Shown here piece after piece: positions 34,006 to 42,917 of a stretch of 50,045 nt of DNA (positions within the stretch are counted from its first letter, which is position 1; every line of letters begins with the position of its first letter). The stretch is from Solirubrobacter phytolaccae (GTDB lineage Bacteria; Actinomycetota; Thermoleophilia; Solirubrobacterales; Solirubrobacteraceae). Under the pieces are notes generated by a model, which saw nothing but the letters and a program-made list of their open reading frames with translations, did no database searches and was not told where the DNA came from. Both the position numbers and the translations under genes were made by a program. The DNA is taken from assembly GCF_027587195.1 (NCBI RefSeq), contig NZ_JAPDDP010000056.1:1-50045 (forward strand), in the 5' to 3' direction.

Positions 34006-34788
34006 CACCCCGTAGGCGCCCAGCGCGAGCAGCGCGAGCATCAGCGCGAGCCACGGGCCGCCGGCCGAGACGTCGTCCGGGTGCAGGAGCGGGAGCGCGA
34101 GCAGCAGCACGGTCCAGCACGTGAGCGTCGCGTAGGGGATGAAGGCCTCGTGCGGGCGCCGGAGCCCGATCGCGCAGCTGACGAGCATCGTCCCGAACAG
34201 CGCGTACCAGGCGGCGACGGCGCGGGCGAGCAGCGGTGTGAGCGTCCACGGCCAGTGCTCCAGCAGGTCCGCGGGGAACAGGAACAGCGCGACGGAGCCG
34301 ATCAGCAGCGCGGCGCCGACGATCGCGGACGTGATCCGCAGCCCCTTCAGCTTGCAGCTCGCGGCCGGCTTGGCCTCCGCGTCCCGCCGCTGGCGCCACA
34401 CCAGGAACGGCACCGCGAACGGCACGCCGACGTAGACCGCCGTCCACACCCACGTGAGCGGGTAGTCCCAGAAGAAGCGGTCCTCGTGGATGAACGTCGC
34501 GAGCGCGAGCGAGCTGGCGAGCACCCAGAGCGCGATCGGCAGCGTCGAGAACGTGCGCCACTCGCGTGCGCGCCAGAGCACGAGCCCGGTCGCGAGCGTG
34601 CCGGCGAGGAAGCCCGCGCCGATGAAGGCGGCGTTGACGGCGGGCTTGATCGCCCACGCGTACTCGGTGTCGGCCAGGCCGGGCGCGAGGTAGAGGAAGA
34701 TCCCGTTGGCGGCCGCGAGCCAAAACAGGATCCAGATGCCGATTCTCGTGAGCGGTTGGACCATCGCGCCGACGGTCCCACAGATCAC
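33967..34788 (-). CDS. Integral membrane protein, about eight helices
   Basis: 273 residues from GTG 34788, which overlaps the acetoacetyl-CoA synthetase stop by four bases (GTGA); ATG 34764 is an alternative with MVQPLTRIG. Membrane helices are spread through the length (TRIGIWILFWLAAANGIFLY at the start). Between helices lie short loops with FIHEDRFFWDYPLTWVW. No catalytic motif or family was recognised. Being coupled to the synthetase gene, it may have a role in transport or handling of short-chain acids, which is an inference from context only. Confidence 0.8.
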   Translation of the reverse strand: MICGTVGAMVQPLTRIGIWILFWLAAANGIFLYLAPGLADTEYAWAIKPAVNAAFIGAGFLAGTLATGLVLWRAREWRTFSTLPIALWVLASSLALATFIHEDRFFWDYPLTWVWTAVYVGVPFAVPFLVWRQRRDAEAKPAASCKLKGLRITSAIVGAALLIGSVALFLFPADLLEHWPWTLTPLLARAVAAWYALFGTMLVSCAIGLRRPHEAFIPYATLTCWTVLLLALPLLHPDDVSAGGPWLALMLALLALGAYGVLRSAAGFFAART

Positions 34789-36683
34789 CCCGTGCCGCTA
34801 GTACGGCTGGCCGCCAGCTCCACGAACGGGTCGAGCGCGGCGGGGTTCGCGAGCGAGTCGCGCGAGGCCGCCTGCTCGGGCGGCGTGCCCATCAGGATCC
34901 GCTTCACGGGCAGCTCGAGCACCTTGCCCGACAGCGTGCGCGGGACCTCCGCGACCTCGATGATGTCGCTCGGGACGTGGCGCGGGGAGCAGTCCTCGCG
35001 CACCCGCGTGCGGATGGCCTTGATCACGTCGTCGGTGAGCTCCTCGCCGTCGCGCAGCACCACGAACAGCGGCATCCACGCGTCCTCGCCCTCGACCGGC
35101 ACGTCGACCACGAGCGCGTCGGTGACCGCATCGACCGCGAGCACGGCGCGGTAGATCTCCGCCGTGCCCATGCGGATGCCGCCGCGGTTGATGGTCGCGT
35201 CGGAGCGGCCGCTGATGATCGCCGTGCCGCGCTCGGTGATCTCGATCCAGTCGCCGTGGCGCCAGACGCCCGGGTAGGTGTCGAAGTACGCCTCGCGGTA
35301 CTTGGCGCCGTCCGCGTCGCCCCAGAAGTAGATCGGCATCGAGGGCATCGGCTTGGTGAGGACGAGCTCGCCGACCTCGCCGATGTGCGGCTGCCCGTCC
35401 GGGTCCCACGACTCCACGGCCGCGCCGAGCGAGCGCGCCTGCAGCTCGCCCTCGTAGACCGGCAGCTCGGCCACGCCGCCGACGAACGCCGTGCACAGGT
35501 CGGTGCCGCCGGACATCGAGAACAGCCACGTGTCCTCGCCGACGTGCTCGTAGACCCAGCGGAAGCCCTCGGGGGAGAGCGGCGAGCCGGTTGAGCCGAC
35601 GGCCTTCAGCGCGCTGAGGTCGCGGCCGGCCGCGGGCTCGACGCCGGCCTTCATGCAGGCGCCGATGTAGCTCGCGCTCGTGCCGAAGCTGGTCATCCGC
35701 GTGCGCGCCGCGAAGTCCCATAGCGCGTCGAGCGACGGGTAGCCGGGCGAGCCGTCGTAGAGCAGGATCGTGGCGTCCGTGAGCAGGCCGGAGACGATGT
35801 AGTTCCACATCATCCAGCCGGTCGTCGTGAACCAGAACAGCCGGTCGCCGCGCTGGGCGTCGGCGTGCAGGCGCAGCACCTTCAGGTGCTCGAGCAGGAT
35901 GCCGCCCTGGGACTGGACGATCGCCTTCGGCAGGCCGGTCGTGCCGGAGCTGTAGAGCACCCACAGCGGGTGGTCGAAGGGGACCTTCTCGAACGTGAGC
36001 GGCGCATCGGTGGCCGGCCACTCGTCCTCGCCGAGGATGAACGTCCGCGCGCCGGGCATCTCGGCGGTGATCTCGGCCAGCGCCTCGCTGCGGTCGAACT
36101 CGCGGCCGTTGTAGCGGTACCGCCGCACGGCGATCAACACCTTGGGCTCGATCTGCGCGAAGCGGTCGATCACGCTGCGCGAGCCGAAGTCCGGCGAGCA
36201 GCTCGACCACACGGCGCCGAGCGACGCCGTCGCCAGGAACGCGGCGACGGTCTCGGGGATGTTCGGCAGGTAGGCGGCCACACGATCGCCCTTGGTCACG
36301 CCGAGCGCGCGCAGCCCGGCCGCGATCCGCCGCGTCTGCTCCTGCAGCTCGCCCCAGGTGATGGGCGCGTCCTCGCGGTCCTCGCCGCCCGCGATGATCG
36401 CGAGCGCCGCCGGATCGCGATCACGGAACGCGTGCTCGGCGTAGTTGACGAGCGTGCCCGGGAACCACTGCGCGCCGGGCATCTCGGCGCTCGCCAGCAC
36501 GGTCTCGCCGCGCTCGCCCACGCCGTAGCGGTCCCAGATCGAGGCCCAGAACGCCTCGGTCTCGGTGACCGACCAGCGCCACAGCGCCTCGTAGGTGTCG
36601 AAGCCGCGCTCGCGGCGGTAGGCGCCGAGCTCGCAGCGCTGCAGGAGCGAGTCGGGCGGAGTCCACAGAACCGGCGGCGTCAT
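34785..36683 (-). CDS. Acetoacetyl-CoA synthetase (acetoacetate-CoA ligase)
   Basis: 632 residues, the family's usual ~640. The N-terminal ACAS segment (YEALWRWSVTETEAFWASIW) precedes the adenylation core: VLYSSGTTGLPKAIVQSQGG, FTTTGWMMWNYIVSGLL, and TPGVWRHGD-like YPGVWRHGDWIEIT. The catalytic lysine is in RTLSGKVLELPVKRIL. The WFPGTLVNYAEH block separates it from acetyl-CoA synthetase. It activates acetoacetate for lipid or polyhydroxybutyrate metabolism. ATG 36683 is chosen because the frame beyond is antisense shadow of the HipA-like gene. Confidence 0.93.
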   Translation of the reverse strand: MTPPVLWTPPDSLLQRCELGAYRRERGFDTYEALWRWSVTETEAFWASIWDRYGVGERGETVLASAEMPGAQWFPGTLVNYAEHAFRDRDPAALAIIAGGEDREDAPITWGELQEQTRRIAAGLRALGVTKGDRVAAYLPNIPETVAAFLATASLGAVWSSCSPDFGSRSVIDRFAQIEPKVLIAVRRYRYNGREFDRSEALAEITAEMPGARTFILGEDEWPATDAPLTFEKVPFDHPLWVLYSSGTTGLPKAIVQSQGGILLEHLKVLRLHADAQRGDRLFWFTTTGWMMWNYIVSGLLTDATILLYDGSPGYPSLDALWDFAARTRMTSFGTSASYIGACMKAGVEPAAGRDLSALKAVGSTGSPLSPEGFRWVYEHVGEDTWLFSMSGGTDLCTAFVGGVAELPVYEGELQARSLGAAVESWDPDGQPHIGEVGELVLTKPMPSMPIYFWGDADGAKYREAYFDTYPGVWRHGDWIEITERGTAIISGRSDATINRGGIRMGTAEIYRAVLAVDAVTDALVVDVPVEGEDAWMPLFVVLRDGEELTDDVIKAIRTRVREDCSPRHVPSDIIEVAEVPRTLSGKVLELPVKRILMGTPPEQAASRDSLANPAALDPFVELAASRTSGTG

Positions 36684-36704
36684 CGGTCCGCCATCATTCC
36701 ACGC

Positions 36705-37427
36705 GTGCTGCGTACGGTGACCGCCACGCGCTACGTCACCCCGCTGCGCGAGGGCGGCTCCCTGCCGGGCATCGTCGAGGCCGACGACGACGGCCTGTAC
36801 GTGCTCAAGTTCCGCGGCGCGGGGCAGGGGCCGAAGGCGTTGGCCGCCGAGATCGTGGCGGGCGAGCTGGCGCGCGACCTCGGCCTGCCGGTGCCCGAGC
36901 TCGTGCTGATCGAGCTGGACCCCGCCCTGGGCGCGGCGGAGCCCGACCCGGAGATCCAGGAGCTGATCGCCGCGTCCGCGGGCATCAACCTCGGCGTCGA
37001 CTTCCTGCCCGGCTCGCTCCCGTACAACCCGACCGAGCCGCCGGCCGCCGACCTGGCCGCGGACGTCGTGTGGCTCGACGCGCTGATCACGAACGTGGAC
37101 CGCACGCCGCGCAACCCGAACCTGCTGCGCTGGCACCGGAACCTGTGGCTGATCGACCACGGCGCCTCGCTGTACGCCTTCCACGGCCCGGACCCGCTCA
37201 CCCGCTCCCGCGGTGCGTTCCCGGCGATCCGCGACCACGTGCTGCTGCCCGCCGCCTCGAGCATCGCCGCGGCCGACGAGCGCCTCGTGGGCAAGGCCGA
37301 CCCCACGCGCGCCGCGTCGCTCGTGCCGGCCGACTGGGCGAACGGCGAGCAGTACGGGGAGTTCCTGCGCGCCCGGCTCGAGAGCCCGCGCGTGTGGGCC
37401 GAGGAGGCCGAGCGTGTCCGCGCCTGA
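36705..37427 (+). CDS. HipA-like kinase domain protein (HipA_2 type)
   Basis: 240 residues from GTG 36705. LYVLKFRGAGQGPKALAAEI has the nucleotide-binding Lys and a Gly-rich turn; LDALITNVDRTPRNPNLLRW resembles the HipA catalytic loop (N-x-D-R...N), and LWLIDHGASLYAF the metal-binding DxG-like segment. It is a stand-alone protein-kinase-like fold, shorter than HipA toxins and without a HipB partner. It overlaps the DUF3037 gene by 14 bases, a pairing I recall from many genomes. CATCAT seven bases before GTG is a weak -10. Confidence 0.85.
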   Translation: MLRTVTATRYVTPLREGGSLPGIVEADDDGLYVLKFRGAGQGPKALAAEIVAGELARDLGLPVPELVLIELDPALGAAEPDPEIQELIAASAGINLGVDFLPGSLPYNPTEPPAADLAADVVWLDALITNVDRTPRNPNLLRWHRNLWLIDHGASLYAFHGPDPLTRSRGAFPAIRDHVLLPAASSIAAADERLVGKADPTRAASLVPADWANGEQYGEFLRARLESPRVWAEEAERVRA

Positions 37428-37818
37428 GGCTCCCGCCAAGCGCGCGCCGTTCCAGTACGCGGCGCTGCGCATCGTCCCGCGCGTCGAGCGGGGGGAGGCC
37501 GTGAACGCCGGCGTCGTGCTGTTCTGCCGCCCGCTGCGCTTCCTCGGCGCGCGCACCCAGCTCGACACGGCGCTGCTGCGCGCGCTCTCCCCGGACTGCG
37601 AGCCGACCGCCGTGGCCACGTTGCTGACGACGATGGAGCGGATCGCGGCAGGCGACGAGCGCGGCGGCCCGATCGCGCAGCTGCCGGCTTCCGAGCGCTT
37701 CCACTGGCTCGTCGCGCCCGCGAGCACGATCGTCCAGCCCGGCCCGGTCCACACCGGGCTCACGCGCGACCCGGAGGGCGAGCTGGCTCGTCTTTTCGTC
37801 CGGCTGGTGGAACGCTGA
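37414..37818 (+). CDS. DUF3037 family protein
   Basis: 134 residues from GTG 37414, with GAGGAGG about eight bases upstream and 14 bases inside the HipA-like gene. YAALRIVPRVERGEAVNAGV and VVLFCRPLRFLGAR are the DUF3037 signature; the C-terminal HTGLTRDPEGELARLFVRLV is also typical. The function is unknown. Coupled translation with the HipA-like kinase suggests the two act together, as toxin and antidote or as enzyme and substrate; neither is shown. Confidence 0.88.
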   Translation: MSAPEAPAKRAPFQYAALRIVPRVERGEAVNAGVVLFCRPLRFLGARTQLDTALLRALSPDCEPTAVATLLTTMERIAAGDERGGPIAQLPASERFHWLVAPASTIVQPGPVHTGLTRDPEGELARLFVRLVER

Positions 37819-37888
37819 CCGCTCTTTGGACGTAGTACGGTCGATGTGTCATCTCGTCGGCCCCGCCGCCTAGACTCGACTTCGCCGG

Positions 37889-38413
37889 ATGCCCTACCTG
37901 ACGTGCTCCAGCTGTGGCCTTCCGACGTACATCGTCAGTGAAGGCAATTGCCCCGCCTGCGGAACCGTGCTGCGCCGGACGTCGCCGCCTGTCGGCCCGC
38001 GCCCGGCCGAGAGCCGCACGGACGAGCAGGTGCACGCCAAGCTGCAGATGGCGATGGACGAGCTCGGCGCGGACACCGCGCTGCTCACCGAGGTCCGTGG
38101 CGGCCGGGAGCACATCCGCTGGCAGGCGGGTGTCGGGCCCTACCAGGGGCGCGCCGTGCCGCTGAGCGACACGATCTGCGACCGGCTGCTGAACGGGCAG
38201 ATCGACTCGGTGGTGCCGGACGTGCAGGCTGAGCCGTCGCTGCGCGGTGTGCAGGCGGGCGAGGTCCGCGCCTACATCGGCGTGCCGTTCACCACCGCCG
38301 ACGCCCGGGCCTACGTGCTCTGCTGCCTCGCGCACGAGGTCCGGCCCGATCTCGGCGAGGCGGACGTGCGGTTCCTGCAAGGCCTGGTCGAGAGCCTGCG
38401 CCCCGTCCTGTGA
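37889..38413 (+). CDS. Zinc-ribbon plus GAF domain protein
   Basis: 174 residues. An N-terminal zinc ribbon (CSSCGLPTYIVSEGNCPACG, two CxxC) is joined by a Pro-rich linker to a GAF domain (~50-170) with DTALLTEVRGGREHIRWQAG, VPLSDTICDRLLNGQ and AYIGVPFTTADARAYVLCCL. The VPLSDTICDRLL style occurs in light- or redox-linked GAF regulators, but the ligand is unknown. TAGACT lies 12 bases before ATG. The stop overlaps the next GTG by four bases (GTGA). Confidence 0.85.
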   Translation: MPYLTCSSCGLPTYIVSEGNCPACGTVLRRTSPPVGPRPAESRTDEQVHAKLQMAMDELGADTALLTEVRGGREHIRWQAGVGPYQGRAVPLSDTICDRLLNGQIDSVVPDVQAEPSLRGVQAGEVRAYIGVPFTTADARAYVLCCLAHEVRPDLGEADVRFLQGLVESLRPVL

Positions 38414-39561
38414 GGCGCCTGGCGACCCTCGCGGCCGCGGCGGCGCTGCTCGCCGGCTGCGGCGACAGCGGCAACGGCAACGGCGGCGGCGAGCCGCCGC
38501 GGGCGACGACCGCTCCGTCGGGCGTCGCGCTGCGCGAGATCGGGACCTTCGAGGCGCCGCTGTTCGTCGCGTCCCCGCCCGACGACAACACGCGCGTGTT
38601 CGTCGTCGAGAAGGGCGGCACGATCCGGATCGTCGGACGCGACGAGCCGTTCCTCGACATCAGCGACAAGGTCAGCTCCAGCAGCGAGCAGGGCCTGCTC
38701 GGGCTCGCGTTTCCGCCCGACTACGGCGCGTCCGGCCTGTTCTACGTCTACTACACGGATCAGGACGGGGCGAACACGCTCGCGGAGTACAAGCGCGCGG
38801 ACGAGGACACCGCCGATCCGGACTCCGAGCGGGTGCTGATCTCCCAGGAGGACTCCGAGCCCAACCACAACGGCGGGATGATCACCTTCGGTCCCGACGA
38901 TCTGCTGTACGTCGGCATGGGTGACGGCGGTGGCGGCGGCGACCAGCACGGGGAGCGCGGGAACGGGCAGGCGCTGGACACGCTCCTCGGCAAGATCCTG
39001 CGGATCGACCCGGCGCCCAACGGCTCGAATCCGTACACGATCCCGTCCGACAACCCGTTCGTCGACCGCGAGGGCGCACGCGGCGAGATCTACAGCTACG
39101 GCCTGCGCAACCCGTGGCGGTTCAGCTTCGACCGCCAGACGGGCGACCTGACGATCGGCGACGTCGGCCAGAACGCGGTCGAGGAGATCGACTGGGTCGC
39201 CGCGGGGGAGGGCGCGGGCGCGAACTTCGGCTGGCGCGTCTTCGAGGGCTCGGATCGCTACACGGAGGGCGAGGAGGCCGAGGGCGCGATCGAGCCCGTC
39301 ATCGACGAGTCGCACGCCGACGGCAACTGCTCGATCACCGGCGGCTACGTGATTCGCGACCCCGCGCTGCGTAGCTGGTCGGGCGACTACGTCTACGGCG
39401 ACCTGTGCCGCGGCACGCTCCGGCGCGCGGAGCTCCCGGACGGCGAGCCGCAGGACACCGGGCTCGAGGTCGAGCAGCTGTCCTCGTTCGGCGAGGACAG
39501 CCAGGGGCGCGTCTACGCGATCTCGCTCAACGGGCCGGTCTACCGTCTCGAAGAACGATGA
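38410..39561 (+). CDS. PQQ-dependent sugar dehydrogenase-type lipoprotein
   Basis: 383 residues. A lipobox LAGC (~residue 17) and a Gly/Asn-rich spacer put it on the outer face of the membrane. The six-bladed propeller of the soluble glucose/aldose dehydrogenase family is marked by EQGLLGLAFPPDYGASGLFY, SEPNHNGGMITFGPDDLLYV, GLRNPWRFSFDRQTGDL and DVGQNAVEEIDW. It would oxidise sugars using PQQ, though many members are untested. It is coupled on both sides (GTGA, ATGA). Confidence 0.92.
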   Translation: MRRLATLAAAAALLAGCGDSGNGNGGGEPPRATTAPSGVALREIGTFEAPLFVASPPDDNTRVFVVEKGGTIRIVGRDEPFLDISDKVSSSSEQGLLGLAFPPDYGASGLFYVYYTDQDGANTLAEYKRADEDTADPDSERVLISQEDSEPNHNGGMITFGPDDLLYVGMGDGGGGGDQHGERGNGQALDTLLGKILRIDPAPNGSNPYTIPSDNPFVDREGARGEIYSYGLRNPWRFSFDRQTGDLTIGDVGQNAVEEIDWVAAGEGAGANFGWRVFEGSDRYTEGEEAEGAIEPVIDESHADGNCSITGGYVIRDPALRSWSGDYVYGDLCRGTLRRAELPDGEPQDTGLEVEQLSSFGEDSQGRVYAISLNGPVYRLEER

Positions 39562-40235
39562 TCACCCGCGTCCGGGCTGACAACCCGAGCCCGCTCACGC
39601 TCTCGGGGACGAACACCTACGTCGTCGACGGCTGGGTGGTGGACCCGGGGCCGGCGCTGGACTCGCATCTCGCGGCGGTGATCGCGGCGGTGGGACCGGA
39701 GCCGCGCGGCATCGTCCTCACGCACTCGCACGCCGACCACTCGGAGGCGGCGCCCGAGCTGGCCGCGCGGCTCGGCGTCACGATCGTCGACGCGCGGGAC
39801 GGCGACACGGTCGGCCCGTTCACCGTGATGGCCCTGCCCGGCCACGCCGACGACCACGTGGTCTTCATCGCGGGCGCCCACGCCTTCACCGGCGACGCCG
39901 TGCTCGGCGAGGGCAGCGTGTTCGTCAGCGGCCGCCTGCGCGAGTACCTCGAAGGCCTGCGGCGCCTGCGCGCGCTCGGCCTCGAGCGCATCCACCCGGG
40001 GCACGGCGACGAGATCGACGACCCGGCCGCCAAGCTCGACGAGTACCTCGCGCATCGGGCCGAGCGCGAGCGCAAGTTGCGTGCCGCGCTGGAGTCGGGC
40101 ATCGCCCCGGACGACGAGGAGGCGCTGCTCGACGGCGCGTGGCCGGACGCCCCCGCCGCGGTCCGCCCGTTCGCCGCGATCACGCTCCGCGCCCACCTGG
40201 CCAAATTGCAACAAGAGGGAAATCTCCGCATGTAA
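39558..40235 (+). CDS. Metallo-beta-lactamase-fold hydrolase (LACTB2-like)
   Basis: 225 residues. The metal site HSHADHSEAA is in the N-terminal third, with VMALPGHADDHVVFI, FTGDAVLGEGS and IHPGHGDEI following. The C-terminal helical winged segment (YLAHRAERERKLRAALESG) matches the LACTB2/YflN group, some of which are RNases. The opening NPSPLTLSGTNTYVV is also typical of that group. ATG overlaps the upstream stop (ATGA). Its own stop TAA begins the -10 of the next gene. Confidence 0.9.
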   Translation: MITRVRADNPSPLTLSGTNTYVVDGWVVDPGPALDSHLAAVIAAVGPEPRGIVLTHSHADHSEAAPELAARLGVTIVDARDGDTVGPFTVMALPGHADDHVVFIAGAHAFTGDAVLGEGSVFVSGRLREYLEGLRRLRALGLERIHPGHGDEIDDPAAKLDEYLAHRAERERKLRAALESGIAPDDEEALLDGAWPDAPAAVRPFAAITLRAHLAKLQQEGNLRM

Positions 40236-40245
40236 TGATCGCGAG

Positions 40246-40986
40246 ATGAGAATCCTGATTGGCGGCATGGTGGCCGCGGTATTGGCGGCGGTCGTCGTCG
40301 GGGTGTTCGCGCTCGGAGGCGAGGGCGTGTCCTTCGCCAACGCGGCGGACCGGATGCAGGGCAAGAGCGTCCGCTCGACCATGACGATGGCGATGTCCGT
40401 CCAGGGCACGGACGTGACGATGAAGGGCACCGCGCTGCAGAGCGCCGACCTCAAGCGCTACAAGATGGACCTCAAAGGCGGCGTCGGCGGCGCGGACATC
40501 TCGCAGACGCTCGTCATGGTCGGCAAGGACCTGTGGGTCTCCAGCCCGAGCTTCACGGAGCTGCTCCCCGAGGGCAAGCGCTGGGTGCACGCCACCGACG
40601 AGGCCATGGCCGACCTCGGCTCGATGTCCTTCGAGGACCTGATGGCCTTCTGCGAGGCCGCGACCGACATCGAGAAGCGCGGCGAGACCGAGATCGACGG
40701 CGTGAAGGCGACGCACTACGTCGGCGCGGTGGACCTCGCGGCCGCCGCCAAGCGACTGGGCCGGGGCCCGGACGCGTTCGGCGACGCCGGCAAGACGCCG
40801 CTCGAGGTCTGGCTCGACCCCAACGGGAACGCGCTGCGGATCAAGATGGACCTCGTGATCGAGGGCGGGAAGGCCACGATCACCATGGACGACTTCGAGT
40901 ACGACGTCGACACGAGCTCGATCAAGGCCCCGCCGGCCGGCGAGACCGTCGACGACGCCGAGGTCGGGATCTTCAGCCAGAGCTGA
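40246..40986 (+). CDS. Exported LppX/LprG-like protein, copy 1
   Basis: 246 residues. One N-terminal hydrophobic segment (~3-24) acts as signal or anchor; there is no lipobox cysteine. The mature part (SFANAADRMQGKSVRSTMTM, LLPEGKRWVHATDEA, ATHYVGAVDLAAAAKRLG, EVWLDPNGNALRIKMDL) resembles the LppX/LprG/DUF-type lipid-carrier lipoproteins of actinobacteria. TAATGA (40233-40238) ends seven bases before ATG, so it is leaderless. It is paralogous to the next gene. Confidence 0.82.
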   Translation: MRILIGGMVAAVLAAVVVGVFALGGEGVSFANAADRMQGKSVRSTMTMAMSVQGTDVTMKGTALQSADLKRYKMDLKGGVGGADISQTLVMVGKDLWVSSPSFTELLPEGKRWVHATDEAMADLGSMSFEDLMAFCEAATDIEKRGETEIDGVKATHYVGAVDLAAAAKRLGRGPDAFGDAGKTPLEVWLDPNGNALRIKMDLVIEGGKATITMDDFEYDVDTSSIKAPPAGETVDDAEVGIFSQS

Positions 40987-41027
40987 GTTCCGGTGCGATG
41001 AACCGGCGATGAGGGTATCCGGAGCGC

Positions 41028-41801
41028 ATGCGCCCCGTGAAGCTCATCGTCGCCGGCAGCATCCTGGCCGGCGTGGCCGTCGCCATCGTCGCCGGCGTCT
41101 TCCTCATCTCCGGCGACGGCGCCCTCGCGCGCGCCGCGGACCGTCTCGAGCACGAGAACGCCGGCATGGACATCCGCATCGAGACGATCGAGAACGGCGA
41201 GCGGACGGTGATGCGCGGGTCCATGGTGCGCGACGCGACGGGTCGGCGCGGCTTCATGGAGGTGCAGTCGACGTTCGAGGGACAGGGAACGATCGAGCAG
41301 AACATCCTCGCCGTCGGCGAGGACGTCTGGATCGAGATGCCGGAGATCACCCACCTGCTGCCCGAGGGCAAGCGCTGGGTGCACATGGTCGAGCAGACGG
41401 CGATGGTGGAGACGCTCACGCTGCCGGACTTCATCGACTTCCTGCGCGAGTCGGACACGGTCGAGAACCTCGGCGAGTCGACGGCCGGCGGGCGCAAGCT
41501 GACCCACTACCGGGGCAAGCTCAGCGCGAAGGACCTGGCCGACCGGATCGGCGGCGAGACCGACGCGAACTTCGAGCGGCTCCTCGGCCGGCAGGACCTG
41601 CTCGCGCCGGTCGACGCCTGGATCGGCGACGACGGCTCGATCGAGAAGGTGACCATGAGCGCCGAGGCGGGTGGCTCGAAGGTGACGTCGCACGTCGAGA
41701 ACGTGGCGTTCGGCGTCCCCGCCGACTTCCGGCCGCCGCCGGAGCGCGAGGTCGTCTCCGAGGAGGAGTTCAACCGCGCGATGGAGGCCGACGAGGCGTG
41801 A
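41028..41801 (+). CDS. Exported LppX/LprG-like protein, copy 2
   Basis: 257 residues, with an N-terminal hydrophobic segment (~5-27) and no lipobox. It shares layout and the LLPEGKRWVH block, the KLTHYRGKLSAKDLADRIGG segment and a DAWIGDDGSIEKVTM strand with copy 1, but overall identity looks low. TATCCG (41016-41021) lies six bases before ATG, so it has its own promoter though only 41 bases separate the copies. It abuts the convergent dehydrogenase gene with no spacer. Confidence 0.82.
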   Translation: MRPVKLIVAGSILAGVAVAIVAGVFLISGDGALARAADRLEHENAGMDIRIETIENGERTVMRGSMVRDATGRRGFMEVQSTFEGQGTIEQNILAVGEDVWIEMPEITHLLPEGKRWVHMVEQTAMVETLTLPDFIDFLRESDTVENLGESTAGGRKLTHYRGKLSAKDLADRIGGETDANFERLLGRQDLLAPVDAWIGDDGSIEKVTMSAEAGGSKVTSHVENVAFGVPADFRPPPEREVVSEEEFNRAMEADEA

Positions 41802-42809
41802 TCAGGCGGCGCTGAGCCGCTCGCGGCCCAACTCGAGCGCGGCGCGCAGCGGCGTCGTGTTGCTCGACGCCGCGCTGTCGAAGATCTGGCGCAGCGTGTC
41901 GCCGACCGCGCGCACGTTGGTGTCGGCGCGTTCGGTGGAGTAGCCGTCGGGCTCGAGCTCGACGGCGATGTTGATGAGGCCGCCGGCGTTGCAGACGAAG
42001 TCCGGCGCCCAGAGGATGCCGCGCTCGGCGAGCGCGGTGTCCAGCTCGTCCGAGGCCAGCTGGTTGTTGGCGGCGCCGGCGATCGCCTTGCAGCGCAGGG
42101 CGGGCAGCGTGTCGTCGTTGAGCACGCCGCCGAGCGCGCACGGGGCGAGCACGTCGACCTCGGCGGTCATCGCGGTGTGTGGGTCCGTCCAGGTCGCGCC
42201 GAGGCGCTCCGCGAGCTCGCGCTTGCTCTGGTCGACGTCGGCGACGATCAGCTCCGCGCCGCCCTCGTGCAGGAGCTCCGCGAGCCGCGCGCCGACGTTG
42301 CCGAGCCCGATCACGGCGACCGTGCGGCCGCTCAGGTCGCTCGTGCCGAACGCGTACTCGCACGTCGTGCGCAGCGAGACCTCGCAGCCGAGCGCCGTCC
42401 ACGGGCTGGGATCGCCCGATCCGGCGGCCAGACCCGTCACGTGCTTGGTCCGCGTGGCGATCGTCTCCATCGCCTCCTCGGACGTGCCGACGTCTTCGGC
42501 GGTCAGATAGTCGCCGCCGAGCGACTCGACGGTGTCGCCGAAGTCCAGGAGCGCGGCCTCGCGGCGCTCGGGCGTGAGCACCGCCTCGTCCGGCCGCAGC
42601 ATGATCACGCCCTTGCCACCGCCGAGCGGGAGCCCGGCCACGGCGGCCTTGAACGTCATCGCGCGGCTGAGGCGCAGCACGTCCCGCATCGCGGCGCGCG
42701 AGTCGTCGTACGTCCACATCCGGCACCCGCCGAGCGACGGTCCACGCGCCGTGCTGTGCACGGCGACCATCGTGAACAGGCCGCTCCGCCGGCCGCGGCG
42801 GACCAGCAA
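41802..42809 (-). CDS. Leucine/valine-type amino acid dehydrogenase
   Basis: 335 residues from TTG 42809. The catalytic lysine is in PLGGGKGVIM, ARGPSLGGCRMWTYDD and DVGTSEEAMETIATRT are the Glu/Leu/Phe/Val dehydrogenase signatures, and the NAD site is VAVIGLGNVGARLAELLHEG. It deaminates branched-chain or aromatic amino acids reversibly. Compared with Bacillus LeuDH the N-terminus is about 12 residues short. The open frame continues upstream (HIDYPEPLAHET) to an ATC at 42842, seven bases after TAGGGT; that may be the real start. Confidence 0.93.
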   Translation of the reverse strand: MLVRRGRRSGLFTMVAVHSTARGPSLGGCRMWTYDDSRAAMRDVLRLSRAMTFKAAVAGLPLGGGKGVIMLRPDEAVLTPERREAALLDFGDTVESLGGDYLTAEDVGTSEEAMETIATRTKHVTGLAAGSGDPSPWTALGCEVSLRTTCEYAFGTSDLSGRTVAVIGLGNVGARLAELLHEGGAELIVADVDQSKRELAERLGATWTDPHTAMTAEVDVLAPCALGGVLNDDTLPALRCKAIAGAANNQLASDELDTALAERGILWAPDFVCNAGGLINIAVELEPDGYSTERADTNVRAVGDTLRQIFDSAASSNTTPLRAALELGRERLSAA

Positions 42810-42917
42810 CGTCTCGTGTGCGAGGGGCTCCGGGTAGTCGATGTGGACGACCCTAGCGGGCAGGGTCGCCGCCGCCGGGGTGGCGGGACGGCGACATCGG
42901 ACGATCGGGGGGTGCGC

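Noticed and set aside
34785-37763. A possible 992-residue fusion upstream of acetoacetyl-CoA synthetase
   Set aside because: The extra N-terminal 360 residues are antisense to the HipA-like and DUF3037 genes; the synthetase is full length from 36683.
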